Source: Myxocyprinus asiaticus
Taxonomy: Eukaryota; Chordata; Actinopteri; Cypriniformes; Catostomidae
Assembly (NCBI RefSeq): GCF_019703515.2
Contig: NC_059388.1
Span: 4,429,979 to 4,493,978, forward strand
Direction: 5' to 3'
Length of the DNA stretch: 64,000 nucleotides
Shown here piece after piece: positions 1 through 10,240 of the stretch (the stretch's first letter is position 1; the number at the start of each line of letters is the position of its first letter). The position numbers and the translations under genes were made by a program. The notes beneath the pieces were generated by a model, which had not been told where the DNA came from, searched no databases, and saw only the letters and a list, made by a program, of their open reading frames with translations.

Positions 1-1050
1 AGGTTGTGCTCCTGACACCAGTGTGTCAGAGTGTGCACCTCCTCTCTGTAGGCTGTTTCATCATTGTCAGTGATCAGACCTACCACTGTCGTGTCATCAG
101 TAAACTTAATGATGGCATTGGAGCTATGTGTTGCCACACAGTCATGTGTGTACAAGGAATACAGTAGTGGGCTGAGAACACAGCCCTGCGGGGCTCCAGT
201 GTTGAGGGTTAGTGATGAGGAGATGTTGCTGCCTATTCTAACCACCTGGTGTCTGCTTGACAGGAAGTCCAGGATCCAGCTGCACAGCGAGCTGTTTAAG
301 CCCAGAGCCCTGAGTTTCTCATTTAGCTTGGAGGGCACTATGGTGTTGAATGCTGAGCTGTAGTCTACAAACAGCATTCTCACATAAGTGTTCTTTTTTT
401 CCAGGTGGGAGAGAGCAGTGTGTATTGTAGATGCAATGGCATCATCAGTGGAGCGGTTGTTGCGGTAAGCAAACTGCAACAGGTCAAGAGAGAGAGGCAT
501 CACAGAGCAGATGTAATCTCTGATTAGTCTCTCAAAGCATTTGCTGATGATGGGGGTCAGAGCAACAGGACGCCAGTCATTTAAGCAAGTTATTTTTGAT
601 TGCTTTGGAACAGGCACAATGGTGGATGTTTTAAAGCATGTGGGAACTACAGACAAAGAGAGGGAAAGGTTGAAAATGTCCATAAAAACACCAGCCAGCT
701 GGTTCACGCACGCTCTGATGACGTGGCCCGGAATGCCATCTGGGCCCGCGGCTTTGCGGATATTCACCCGTCGGAAGGATCGGGTTACATCCGCTACAGA
801 GACGGAGAGTGAACTAACCACTGTAGGTTTGGCCACGAGAGCTCTCTCCGCGAGGGCGGTGTTATTTCCCTCAAAACGAGCATAAAAAGTATTTAGCTCA
901 TCCGGGAGAGAGGCAGCGGTGTTCATGGTGGAGTTTTGATTCCCTTTAAAGTCCGTGATGATGTCAATTCCCTGCCACATGCTTCTAGAGTTGGTGGTGT
1001 TAAACTGTCCTTCAATCTTGCTCCTGTACTGGCGTTTTGCTGTTCTGATA
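1..1050 (-). CDS. L2 reverse transcriptase, partial, open to window edge
   Basis: One minus-strand frame stays open from about 1050 to base 1. It carries RT landmarks in order: [20 protein letters not shown], the LLQFAYR block, the motif A block [22 protein letters not shown], and the catalytic FTDD, which is FADD in the relative I recall. It copies the LINE RNA at the nicked target. It is joined to the upstream endonuclease only across a frameshift near 1052, so this copy cannot make one polyprotein. The frame has no stop in the window and continues off the left edge. Plus-strand frames over this region are shadows. Confidence 0.85.
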
Positions 1051-1052
1051 GT

Positions 1053-1735
1053 TTTCGGAGGGCACAACTGGCTTGTTTATGCTCCTCCGCGTTCCCGGAA
1101 TTAAAGGCTGAGGTCCGCACAGTAAGTGCCGCGCGAACATCGTTATTTATCCATTGTTTCTGATTCGGATAGATCCGTATTGTTCTGGTCAGAACCACGT
1201 CCTCCACGCACTTTTTGATGAAACACATTATGCTATCAGCGTAAAGCTCGATGTCGTCATCAGAGGCGGACCGGAACATCTCCCAGTCCATGTGATCAAA
1301 ACAGTCTTGTAGCGTAGAATCTGATTGGTCCGACCAGCACTGGATCGTTCTGAGGGTGGGTGCTTCCTGTTTCAGTTTCTGCCTGTAAGCGGGCAGAAGC
1401 AGAATGGAAGAGTGGTCCGATTTGCCAAATGGTGGGTGGGGGAGGGATTTGTAGCCATCCCGGAACGGAGAGTAGCAATGGTCCAAAACCTGGTCCCCTC
1501 GTGTGTTGAAACTAATGTGCTGGTGGTATTTTGGTGCGACTGATTTTAAACTGGCTTTATTAAAGTCCCCGGTCACAATGAACGCGGCCTCAGGGTGCGC
1601 GGTTTCCTGCTCACTTATACTCCCATACAGATCCTTGAGTGCCCGGTCTGTGTCAGCTTGTCGGGGGATGTACACAGCAGTGATAATGACCGCTGTGAAT
1701 TCCCTCGGTAGCCAGAATGGTCGACAGAGAAGCAT
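1053..1735 (-). pseudogene. L2 endonuclease C-terminal half and linker, frame-broken
   Basis: The frame holds the second half of the endonuclease. Recognisable blocks are a VYIP strand, an FIVTGDFN motif with the catalytic D and N, a DQVLDHCYS block and a KSDHSSILL block with the SDH catalytic motif. A basic linker leading to the RT follows. The start of the domain is in other frames upstream (1740-1960). The 3' side shifts frame near 1052. The intact protein would nick target DNA to prime reverse transcription. Confidence 0.8.
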
Positions 1736-1964
1736 GAGAAATTCCAGATCAGGAGAGCAGAAAGACTTGATAGAATGTACGTTCCTCTGATCACACCAGG
1801 ATTTGTATCATAAAACATACTCCACCACCTCTGCTTTTACCTGAGAGGTCTTTCGCTCTGTCCGCTCGGTGCACGGAGAACCCCGTGGGTTCAATGGCTG
1901 AGTCTGGAATCTCCGCAGACATCCAAGTTTCCATAAGGCAGATAATGCAGCAGTCCCTCGTCTC

Positions 1965-2360
1965 TCATTGGAAAGAGATCCGCGCTTTCAGCTTGCAGAG
2001 CTTGTTATCCAGAGACTGAACATTTGCCAGTAGAATAGTGGGTAGCGGGGGTCGATTTGCACGGCGTCTTACTCTGATGAGAACGCCGGCTCCGTTTCCC
2101 CTTTTCCTTTTGCGTTTCCGTGGCCAGGCTGCCCAGACAAAGGGCTCCGCTGGTGTGTTTGTAAACAGCGGGTTGGCATTGAGGAATTTGAAGTCCGGTT
2201 TACGGTGTGAAATTGCTGAACCAATGTCCAAAAGTGTTTGTCTGTCGTATACAATAAGGCAGACAACATCCAAGACAAAAAACATAAGAATTGTGAACAA
2301 AACAAACAAAACACTACTATGTTGTGTCGGAGCTCGCAACGCAGCAGCCATCGGCGCCAT
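1965..2360 (-). pseudogene. L2 ORF N-terminal segment
   Basis: An ATG at 2360-2358 inside the conserved 5' motif opens a frame with a hydrophobic N-terminal segment. A basic KRKRKRG cluster and the LANVQSLDNK block that precedes the L2 endonuclease follow. The frame ends at a TGA near 1967, where the sister copy at 54678-56850 has CGA. This fits decay of a methylated CpG. Beyond the stop the same frame continues with recognisable endonuclease sequence for about 50 codons. Confidence 0.7.
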
Positions 2361-2370
2361 CTTGAGTCCA

Positions 2371-2794
2371 AAAAAAAAAAAAATCACTAGCTCATGACTA
2401 GCTAGTTAATTTCTCCAATGATGCATCGTACTATAGTGGTTAAGCAGTGAGTTATGTCGTTGTATGGGAAATGCATCGCTGATCAAGCACATTCAGATAT
2501 TTTTTGCATTCTCTGTACTTGCGTTCTTGAGTATTGAATTGAACTTTGGCAGTGGATGAGGACGTTGAAAGAGTCCACGAGAATGTAAGAACACATAAGA
2601 ACGCACATTGAGAAACAGCTTGTGCTTAAGCACCACTTAACTTAACCGAAGCAGCTCCTGACATGTGATCCAAAGCACAAATTTTATTGGTTGGGGCATT
2701 TCATCATTAGGCGAGAAAAAAACAAAAACAAATTGCAATATACTCAGAGTAAAAAAATAAATAAAACAAACCTTGCTTAGTCATCAAATGTCCT
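2371..2794. other. No gene; unclassified spacer
   Basis: AT-rich sequence between two LINE fragments, with poly-A near 2372-2384 and A-rich stretches near 2715-2770. I see no coding frame and no repeat ends I can name. Confidence 0.5.
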
Positions 2795-3348
2795 TTGCAC
2801 TTCTATAACTGTCTGGTTTGGTTCAGCTACCAAGTCAGACATCAGAAGACTTCAAAGGATAGTTCAGACTGCTGAGAGGATTATTGGCGCTCCCCTACCC
2901 ACCCTGCTAGAACTGTGCACATCCAGAGTGACAAAAAGGGCTGGTAAAATCACTCAACCCCATTCACCCAGCCAGAACAGCCAGGCACAGGAACAGTTTT
3001 TTCCCTCAGGCCATCCACCTCATGAACAGTTAAAACTGCCCCAAATACTTTCCTTTTATCAATACAACCATGTGCAATATTCAATCCATACATTCCTACT
3101 TATATCCATATTTAATTTATATTCTTTATCATATCATACCACTTCTTCAATACATCACCTGCATATCTGTATATAAAATATTCAAACAACATTATTGCTA
3201 TATTGTACATTTATCTTTTTCATCTGTTATACCCTTTGTTTTTTTTTTTGTCACTATACTGTATGCATACACAGTATGTTTAAATGTAAATGTAAATTGC
3301 ACTGGAAGCTTCTGTCACCAAGACAAATTCCTTGTGTGTGTCAGCATA
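2795..3348 (+). mobile_element. L2-clade LINE 3' fragment, 5' part of a split copy
   Basis: The plus strand reads as the last part of an L2-type RT, with VWFGSATK-like and SDIRRLQRIVQTA-like sequence and then a block that in relatives ends PSGRR and HLMN. It is broken by small changes. An AT-rich 3' UTR leads to the conserved L2 tail phrase near 3311-3340. The tail is interrupted at 3347-3348 by the Tc1 element and resumes at 4892. Only the 3' end of the LINE is here, as is usual for 5'-truncated insertions. Confidence 0.8.
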
Positions 3349-3569
3349 CAGTGCATCCGGAAAGTATTCACAGCGCTTCACTTTTTCCACATTTTGTTAT
3401 GTTACGGCCTTATTCCAAAATGGATTAAATTCATTATTTTCCTCAAAATTCTACAAACAATACCCCATAATGACAACGTGAAAGAAGTTTGTTTGAAATC
3501 TTTGCAAATTTATTAAAAATAAAAAACAAAACAAAATCAAATGTACATAAGTATTCACAGCCTTTGCCA
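3349..3569 (+). repeat. Left IR/DR of Tc1-like element
   Basis: The outer transposase-binding repeat lies at about 3360-3375 and the inner repeat at about 3549-3565. The arm is the reverse complement of 4676-4891 with scattered mismatches. Confidence 0.85.
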
Positions 3570-3767
3570 TGACACTCAAAATTGAGCTCAGGTGCATCCT
3601 GTTTCCACTGATCATCCTTGAGATGTTTCTACAACTTGATTGGAGTCCACCTGTGGTAAATTCAGTTGATTGGACATGATTTGGAAAGGCACACACCTGT
3701 CTATATAAGGTCCCACAGTTAACAGAAAATCAGATCTGGGCAAGGGTACAGAAAAATTTCTGCAGCA

Positions 3768-4674
3768 TTGAAGGTCCCAATGAGCACAGTGGCCTCCATC
3801 ATCTGTAAATGGAAGAAGTTTGGAACCACCAGGACTCTTCCTAGAGCTGGCCGGCTGGCCAAACTGAGCGATCGGGGGAGAAGGGCCTTAGTCAGGGAGG
3901 TGACCAAGAACCCGATGGTCACTCTGACAAAGCTCCAGCATTTCTCTGTGGAGAGAGGAGAACCTTCCAGAAGAACAACTATCTCTGCAGCACTCCACCA
4001 ATCAGGCCTGTATGGTAGAGTGGCCAGACGGAAGCCACTCCTCAGTAAAAGGCACATGACAGCCCACCTGGAGTTTGCCAAAAGGCACCTGAAGGACTCT
4101 CAGACCATGAGAAACAAAGATTGAACTATTTGGCCTGAATGGCAAGCATCATGTCTGGAGGAAACCAAGCACCACTCATCACCTGGCCAATACCATCCCT
4201 ACAGTGAAGCATGGTGGTGGCAGCATCATGCTGTGGGGATGTTTTTCAGTGGCAGGAACTGGGAGACTAGTCAGGATCGAGGGAAAGATGAATGCAGCAA
4301 TGTACAGAGACATCCTTGATGAAAACCTGCTCCAGAGCGCTCTGGACCTCAGACTGGAGTGAAGGTTCATCTTCCAACAGGACAACGACCCTAAGCACAC
4401 AGCCAAGATAACAAAGGAGTGGCTACGGGACAACTCTGTGAATGTCCTTGAGTGGCCCAGCCAGAGCCCAGACTTGAACCCGATTGAACATCTCTGGAGA
4501 GGTCTGAAAATGGCTGTGCACCGATGCTCCCCATCCAACCTGATGGAGCTTGAGAGGTCCTGCAAAGGAGAATGGGAGAAACTGCCCAAAAATAGGTGTG
4601 CCAAGCTTGCAGCATCATACTCAAAAAGACTTGAGGCTGTAATTGGTGCCAAAGGTGCTTCAACAAAGTATTGA
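3768..4674 (+). pseudogene. Tc1-like transposase, inactivated
   Basis: The first open stretch (3768-4124) encodes the helix-turn-helix DNA-binding half, with a STVASIICKWKKFG block and an AGRLAKLSDR block. The segment that normally encodes the first catalytic aspartate (an LWSDET-like block) is missing just before 4125, apparently by about 23 bases, and the frame then shifts. The second aspartate lies in a QDNDPKHT block near 4378. The glutamate lies in DLNPIEHLW in the open stretch 4438-4674. Further frame damage lies between 4125 and 4437. The protein would be a DD34E cut-and-paste transposase but is dead here. Confidence 0.88.
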
Positions 4675-4675
4675 G

Positions 4676-4891
4676 CAAAGGCTGTGAATACTTATGTATG
4701 TGATTTTTTTTCATTTTTTATTTTTAATACATTTGCAAAGATTTCAAACAAACTTCTTTCACATTGTCATTATGGGGTATTGTTTGTAGAATTTTGAGGA
4801 AAATAATGAATTTAATCCATTTTGGAATAAGGCTGTAACATAACAAAATGTGGAAAAAGTGAAGCACTGTGAATACTTTCCGGATGCACTG
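4676..4891 (-). repeat. Right IR/DR of Tc1-like element
   Basis: Reverse complement of 3349-3569, ending at the TA at 4892-4893. The inner repeat lies at about 4680-4696 and the outer repeat at about 4865-4880. Confidence 0.85.
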
Positions 4892-4921
4892 TACTTTGCA
4901 ATAAAGCTAATTCTGATTCTG
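4892..4921 (+). mobile_element. L2-clade LINE 3' tail, continued after Tc1 insertion
   Basis: The sequence CTTTGCAATAAAGCT and an ATTCTG repeat form the normal end of the L2 3' UTR. It continues directly from 3348 once the Tc1 element is removed. AATAAA is present. Confidence 0.8.
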
Positions 4922-5732
4922 AAATGTTCGTGCTCTCTGTGAAGAACCTTTTTATAATCTAATCTTTTTCCACTACAAAGAACTTTTAGTGCAATGAAGG
5001 TTCCATGGATTTCAATGGTTAAAGAACATTAAAAAAGAAATGTTATTTTTAAGAATGTTGGAATCAATTGTTTCTAATTGCTATGAAATATAATGGTGAA
5101 AACTGGTGCTAAAGGGTCTTAACTCTTCTTAAACACATATGTTAGCATTAAACAAGCTAACATGTGAATCATGATACAATTCAACAACTACATGGTATCG
5201 TACTTATTTCAACATGCATGTTAACAGCAAGCAATCTAACATTAATAATACAATGCAATGAATAACATGCTAACATACTTTATGTAACAAATCAAGTCAT
5301 ATACAAATATATCAGAGGCTTTACAGAACATTCTGCAATGAGATTAGAGTAGAGTTTCCATGTGAAATGTTAAAAAATATAGATTCAATTCCCTGTCGAG
5401 TAGATTTTATGGTATTAACACAGTTCATAAACACTCTTTACGTTGATTTTCATCAGGAGAAAATGATCTAAAGCAGGTCTATCATTCATCTGCATTTCTG
5501 TGAGAATCTGTGATGCTGAAAAGAGCAATTAGCCCGAAAGAGAGCACAGCCATCAACCCATCAGCATGCCAATCAACTCAAACTCCTTTGAGACCAAAAA
5601 AACAAACAAAAAAACAACAACTAATTTAGCTCCAGAGATACAACTGCTACTGAGAGCAATACACAACAGTTTAGTTCAGAAAAAAATATCTTACGTGTAT
5701 GCCACCGAAAGCCAGATACCCTGGAATGTGTG
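4922..5732. other. No gene; AT-rich spacer
   Basis: Low-complexity AT-rich sequence with degenerate phrases common in fish spacer DNA (for example 'gaaccttttt' near 4943). No frame of note and no clear terminal repeats. Confidence 0.5.
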
Positions 5733-5923
5733 TGTTGGGCCTCATGTATTCAGATAGAAGACAAAGGCAGGCCTAACACAGTCATAAAAACCTAACTCAG
5801 GCCCCCACATACCAGGTCATAAATTATACTGATAAAAATCACGCCAAAATCAAACAAATGGAGTCCAAAACAGACTACAAATCCTGTGAAGCCTTGCTCA
5901 CTAAAGGATCGAACTCTCAACTC

Positions 5924-6400
5924 CTATTGGATGAGGCACACGACAGAACGCACCTCAACCATGACATCATCAGGAGTAGAAATATCTCTGAAATGCTTCC
6001 GGGATTTGCTTCCAGCAACTTTGCTCGCCGTGTATAGACGGAGCTCATCGCTGCTCTCAGGTGCTGCCTCGTGGCACAAGGAAGTAACGTCCGACTTGAA
6101 ACTGTGGCCATACAATCTCCATCTCACTGGACGAGTTAAGATTACTCTGTGTTCCACCGAACACTCTAACGGATCCGAAGGAGACCACAGAGCAATCCGC
6201 ATCCTCATCCGTTTGCCTGCAGAAGTGAAGAGTGAAAAGATTTCTCTTCCATCTTCAATCAAGTCGATGTTGCTGATCTCTCCGCCAGCCCGCTGAGAAT
6301 CAGCAGCCGTACCGCCCGCCGACAGAGCGAGGAAACTCCCGTCTCCCGTCATCACCCGAGCCTCGAGGAACCGAGTCTGAGTTAAAGGACGGATGAACAC
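5924..6400 (-). other. Antisense open frame inside the LTR
   Basis: A 158-codon frame runs antisense to the LTR, and its counterpart is also open in the other LTR (61410-61913). It matches no family I know. Between the two copies I count about 20 amino-acid replacements and only about five silent changes, plus an in-frame 3-base difference. That is the pattern of neutral drift, so I do not call it a gene. Confidence 0.3.
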
Positions 6401-6708
6401 ACATTCTGCATCCTAATGCGATTCAAGTAAGAGGTTTACGTCTGGGCAGAGATAGAGTATTATAGTGTGTTATTATAGTGTGTTATTGATTTGCTGTATT
6501 GTGGTCCAACCACATTGGGCTGTTGTGCATTTCCGCCATCGCGGGTGAGGCCGGCAAACTGAGTTTATCGATTAAAGAATCAAAGAACACGGAACGGTTT
6601 ACGAGCCGTCCACCGCGTCTCTGAGTGATAAACTAACAGCTGCTTTCTCTCCCACAATCGCGAAATCGGCTTTGGGGCCGTCACTTAATTCTCTCTCTCT
6701 CGTACTAA

Positions 6709-6710
<2 letters not shown>

Positions 6711-6748
<38 letters not shown>
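6711..6748. repeat. (AC)n microsatellite in LTR
   Basis: About 19 AC dinucleotides. A second CA run lies at about 6966-6990. Both recur at the matching places of the other LTR (about 61021-61047 and 60735-60790). Confidence 0.9.
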
Positions 6749-6752
<4 letters not shown>

Positions 6753-7132
6753 ACGTGCGCGCGTGTGGGCGTGACCCCTCACAAACATTCTGGCACACAT
6801 TTTTTGGCTAGTAGATAGCTTCGTGATAAAGCTCAGCTTTGTCCCTAAGCTACCATTGACTGGTTTCTCTCCGCCCACATTCGCGGCCATATTCCCTGGC
6901 CGGAAGTCTCTCGTGACATCCTCTCCACGAGAGTCACATCTGCCATTTTGTGCACGTCCCTCCTTACACACACACACACACACACACACACTCGCTCTCA
7001 CACACACACACCCTCATGTGTTATAGGATTATTTTGATTTCCATATCTAATCATATCACTGTTTAGTTTGTAGTTGTAAGTCGGAAGTTTATTGACTGCA
7101 CTGTATTAATTATTAATTGATATTACTGCATA

Positions 7133-7138
7133 AATAAA
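7133..7138 (+). promoter_or_regulatory. LTR polyadenylation signal AATAAA
   Basis: AATAAA lies in the 3' half of the LTR and is conserved in the other copy, where it reads TTTATT on the plus strand near 60611. It is a plausible poly(A) signal marking the end of R, by position only. Confidence 0.45.
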
Positions 7139-7742
7139 CTTTGTTATATTACAAAGAGAAGTGTTTTGGTTTGTTTTGCATACACCTGTGTCATGCTGAC
7201 AGGATGTCAGTGCTCAGACTCAAGCCTTCATTCATTGTTTTTTTTTTTTTCCCGAAAATCGATATTCTTCGGAAAACAATCTAATATTGAGACTGTTATA
7301 CTATCTGGTTATTAGTCCCTGATTCCAGGGTGGTGCCCCGTCAATGTTAATCCTTATTAATATTCTATTGATTTTTGATAATTGATAATTATCTTTGATG
7401 ATTGTTGAATTTGAATGATCAATAAGCTACTGTTAATTTTAATTAATGTTTCATCGATGTTAATGATTGGTGATTATCTTGGATAATTGTTGATTTAAAG
7501 GATTAAAAAAAAGCTAACATTGATTTTCATTAATGTCCTATTGATTTTAATAATTAATAAGTATCTTTGATAATTATTAATTATTGCTAATAACCAAACC
7601 CGCTCCTAAACATAGCGCACTACATTTACTGGAACCCCATATGAGGTTTCAATGAGTTAGATTCAATTAATTAATTAAAATATTATTTAATAACTAAAGA
7701 AATAATTATTAATTATTTCTGATAGTAACACTGATCTAAACA

Positions 7743-8278
7743 ACCAGTAAAGCCCTACATGTGTGTGTGTGTGAGGGCACCATTAATTGGACAAGCTTCC
7801 CTAGCCCCCTATGACAGGTGGTCTTGCACACTGCATGTTCACATACTTCTTAACAAGTGTGGGGGGATGCAGGGACATAATGATGACTGCTCTGCCAACA
7901 ATTATAAGAAGAGAGGGAGAAAAAGAGAAAGCGTGTAGAAATGAGAGGAGAGAGAGAGCAAGAGCGAGAAGTAAAGAGAGATCTTTCTTGTTTTAAAACT
8001 GGCAGGGTGAATTAGGTACGAATTTAGAAATCATGGTAATGTGAATATTTCATATATGATTGTAATAAGTTATACCGAAGAAAATGTTTTTATACAATTT
8101 CATACTGGTATACAGATTTGGGTGACACCTTCTATGAAGCCTGTATATATAATGCATCAAAAAGTTATTCATAATGACTCCTAATGACACGGTGAATCTC
8201 ATGAAACCTCTGAAGAATATGAACAAGTTATATTTCACCGCCAAATCAAAAAAATAAATAAAAAAATAAAAAATAAAA

Positions 8279-8370
<92 letters not shown>

Positions 8371-8815
8371 TTTTGCTTAGTGAAAATGAAGCCAATTTTA
8401 GGACAATTAAGATTTTTTGGCACTGTGACATTACTTTCATGACAGTTAAGCTCATTTTCCCCCCACTTCTCTATATTGTAATGTTAAAAAAAGTTGTGAT
8501 ATATTATTTAAATTTTATTATTTATTTAAACTGTGCTTAAATTTAAAAAGAAAATCACTGTATTACACTATTAAGAATCTAGTGAGAATCACTATTGTGA
8601 ACAATGGGTATTACGAACTTACAAGTAAAATGAAGGTAATATTTATAATATAATAAAATGTATAAAATGTTACATTGCACCTGCTATCTTTTTAATAATA
8701 TTTATACTACTACTACTACTATTAAAAACTTTCTCTGTGCCTGTGTCTTTCTTCTGCTCTAACTTCTATACTACTCCAGCTACTATTAGAACTTGGCAGT
8801 GCAAAACTGCGGAAT
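7743..8815. other. No gene; simple repeats
   Basis: A purine-rich GA region lies at about 7905-7980. A compound AT-then-GA microsatellite lies at 8281-8369. TACTAC repeats lie at about 8704-8722. Open frames over the microsatellite are artefacts. No host exon was recognised. Confidence 0.6.
8281..8369. repeat. Compound (AT)n(AG)n microsatellite
   Basis: Alternating TA for about 45 bases is followed directly by AG for about 45 bases. Confidence 0.95.
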
Positions 8816-8942
8816 GAATTTACCCGAGTGCTCCTGTGACGTGAGCATGATGGCACGTAAACTGACATGTGACAGACACACAACCAATGAGTCGAAGGAA
8901 CGTGCCAATGCGCTTGCGTCACAGGAGCATTCGGGTAAATTC
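8816..8942. repeat. Inverted repeat with 26-bp arms
   Basis: The arms 8816-8841 and 8917-8942 are reverse complements with one mismatch. The 75-base loop contains a second pairing (TGGCACGT with ACGTGCCA). It could be a short foldback element or a structured remnant. The matching open frames on both strands follow from the symmetry. Confidence 0.75.
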
Positions 8943-9039
8943 GGCCATTCATCAACGCATGACTGGAAGCAATCATTTATAGTTAAAAAGTGCTTAAATA
9001 TCATTTATTTTCGCACACAAAGTGATCGATTCGCTTGAG

Positions 9040-9283
9040 AAGACATTAATGTCATCACTGGAAAAAGGATGGATTACTGTTATGCTGACTATCTGTGCTT
9101 TTTGGACCTACAAATATCTAATTACCGTCCTCTCCCATTCTAAGGAACTGCTAAGCCTGGATCTTTTTCTACAAATCTTAAAAAGTGTTTTGCAGAAGAT
9201 AGAAATTCATACACATCTCAGATGGCATGAGGGTGAGTAAATTATCAGAGAATTTTCATTTCTGGGTGAACTACCCCTTTAAG
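9040..9283 (+). repeat. Dispersed teleost repeat, 3' portion
   Basis: The stretch ends with 'tttcatttctgggtgaactaccccttta' split over 9256-9283. It contains the phrases 'cagaagatagaaa', 'catacacatct' and 'ggcatgagggtgagtaaa', a block I recognise as abundant in cypriniform genomes. A related piece lies at 21135-21340. It is non-coding and its class is not settled by eye. Confidence 0.55.
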
Positions 9284-10235
9284 CTGTGTTATTGTATGAC
9301 CTTAAATTGAGTCCATTCAATTAAAATTATTAAGTAGAAACAACAACATTTATATAGCAAATTTGAGTTGTCTACTTGCATCTAGTTAATTTCATTCTAT
9401 TTGATCAAGTTTAGTGAACTTAATTAGACAAGTTTTGGAGATGCCATTACTCAATCGAGTAAAGTCAACTTATTAGGGTTTCCAGTCTATATATTCTGTT
9501 ATACTTTTTATATATCAACGAGATGATGCAGAACAGAATTAATTTCTTCCATGCTGAAATGAGATGAGATACAACTGGCTGTCAAACACATTTTAAGCTA
9601 CACATAACACATAAGCTACACTTAAGTATTTTCTCAGGCTTATTGACCCTTCGCTAAGCCCGTCTTAAAAGCGTTTCTGACCAATTCTATCTTAGCAACT
9701 GTTGCCTCATTGCCATTTCACAAGTGTTTGCCTTTTTACAGTGAGAGCCTACTGGAGTAATGTGTGTTTGAGCAGTTTTAAGCAGGATTTAATCGAAATG
9801 CTCCAAAAAATGTACAATGTTGCAATACATATATATAGCATTATAACATTTAAATCAAGTCAATCACTGAGATAACAGCACCACCTTGATAAACAAATAG
9901 CATTATATAGTATTATATATATGATATGTGTACACCCATATGGGATGATGATAATTCACCATCGTTGCGCAGAAAACAGACATAATATAGTACTCATTTG
10001 TCTTGTAACAAACAACAAATATTATGTGATAGTAAACTTATAATAATATGAAATAATCATAAAAATATGATTTATGGAAATGCAAATATACAGTATAATG
10101 CAACACTATTACATACTGTATCACGGGTCACTAACGGGTCACTAACACTTTTGTTAAATATTTATTTATTTATTTTTGCAATTTTGGCATTTAATTATTG
10201 TTACACTATTCATAAGAGAAACTTTGAAGAATACT
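9284..10235. other. No gene; AT-rich spacer
   Basis: AT-rich sequence without a long frame or recognised repeat ends. The DIRS element begins abruptly near 10236 with a sharp rise in GC content. Confidence 0.5.
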
Positions 10236-10240
10236 AGAGG

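Larger units (their letters stand above)
1..2370 (-). mobile_element. L2-clade LINE (copy A), near-complete 5' end, cut by left window edge
   Basis: Read on the minus strand, this stretch encodes in order an N-terminal basic region, an apurinic-type endonuclease and a reverse transcriptase of the fish L2 group (CR1 superfamily). It aligns along its length with the plus-strand L2 at 54678-56850, which supplies the 5' end (the CTCAAGATGGCGCCG motif) and shows that the 3' UTR and tail of this copy lie beyond base 1. A poly-T tract and unrelated sequence sit beyond about 2370. The coding frame is broken at least three times: an in-frame TGA near 1967, a 2-base loss near 1810 and a 1-base loss near 1052. 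The family assignment is by recognition of protein motifs and was not searched. Confidence 0.9.
3349..4891 (+). mobile_element. Tc1-like DNA transposon (IR/DR type) inserted in an L2 tail
   Basis: The element starts with CAGTGCATCCGGAAAGTATT and ends with its reverse complement, flanked by TA at 3347-3348 and 4892-4893. Inverted repeats of roughly 220 bp (3349-3569 and 4676-4891) each contain an outer and an inner copy of AAGTATTCACAGC. This is the IR/DR arrangement known from fish Tc1 elements such as Sleeping Beauty. Removing the element rejoins the L2 3' tail cleanly. The element is 1543 bp, a normal length for the family. Confidence 0.95.
5733..7742 (+). mobile_element. 2.0-kb LTR, apparently solo, homologous to 60011-62072
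   Basis: The sequence begins TGTTGGGCC and ends CTAAACA, the usual TG...CA boundaries. Over its length it is the inverted homologue of 60011-62072, which directly follows an env remnant on the minus strand. That context identifies this repeat as the LTR of an env-bearing element in plus orientation here. Neither flank shows env, gag or pol sequence, so it looks like a solo LTR. The immediate flanks do not show a convincing target-site duplication. It contains AC microsatellites, a CpG-rich 5' half and AATAAA at 7133-7138, with about 600 bases beyond it. Confidence 0.8.

Noticed and set aside
64..885. Plus-strand frames at the left edge
   Set aside because: They are antisense shadows of the L2 reverse transcriptase.
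6705..7026. Frames rich in Cys/Val or Thr/His repeats
   Set aside because: Translations of AC microsatellites inside the LTR.
5733..7742. 5' LTR of a complete provirus
   Set aside because: No primer-binding site, gag or pol follows, and no env precedes. The solo-LTR reading is simpler.
8235..8455. Hydrophobic Ser/Leu and Ile/Tyr frame
   Set aside because: Translation of the compound AT/AG microsatellite.
8722..9038. Overlapping open frames on both strands
   Set aside because: They arise from the 26-bp inverted repeat and its loop. No family match, no splice signals.
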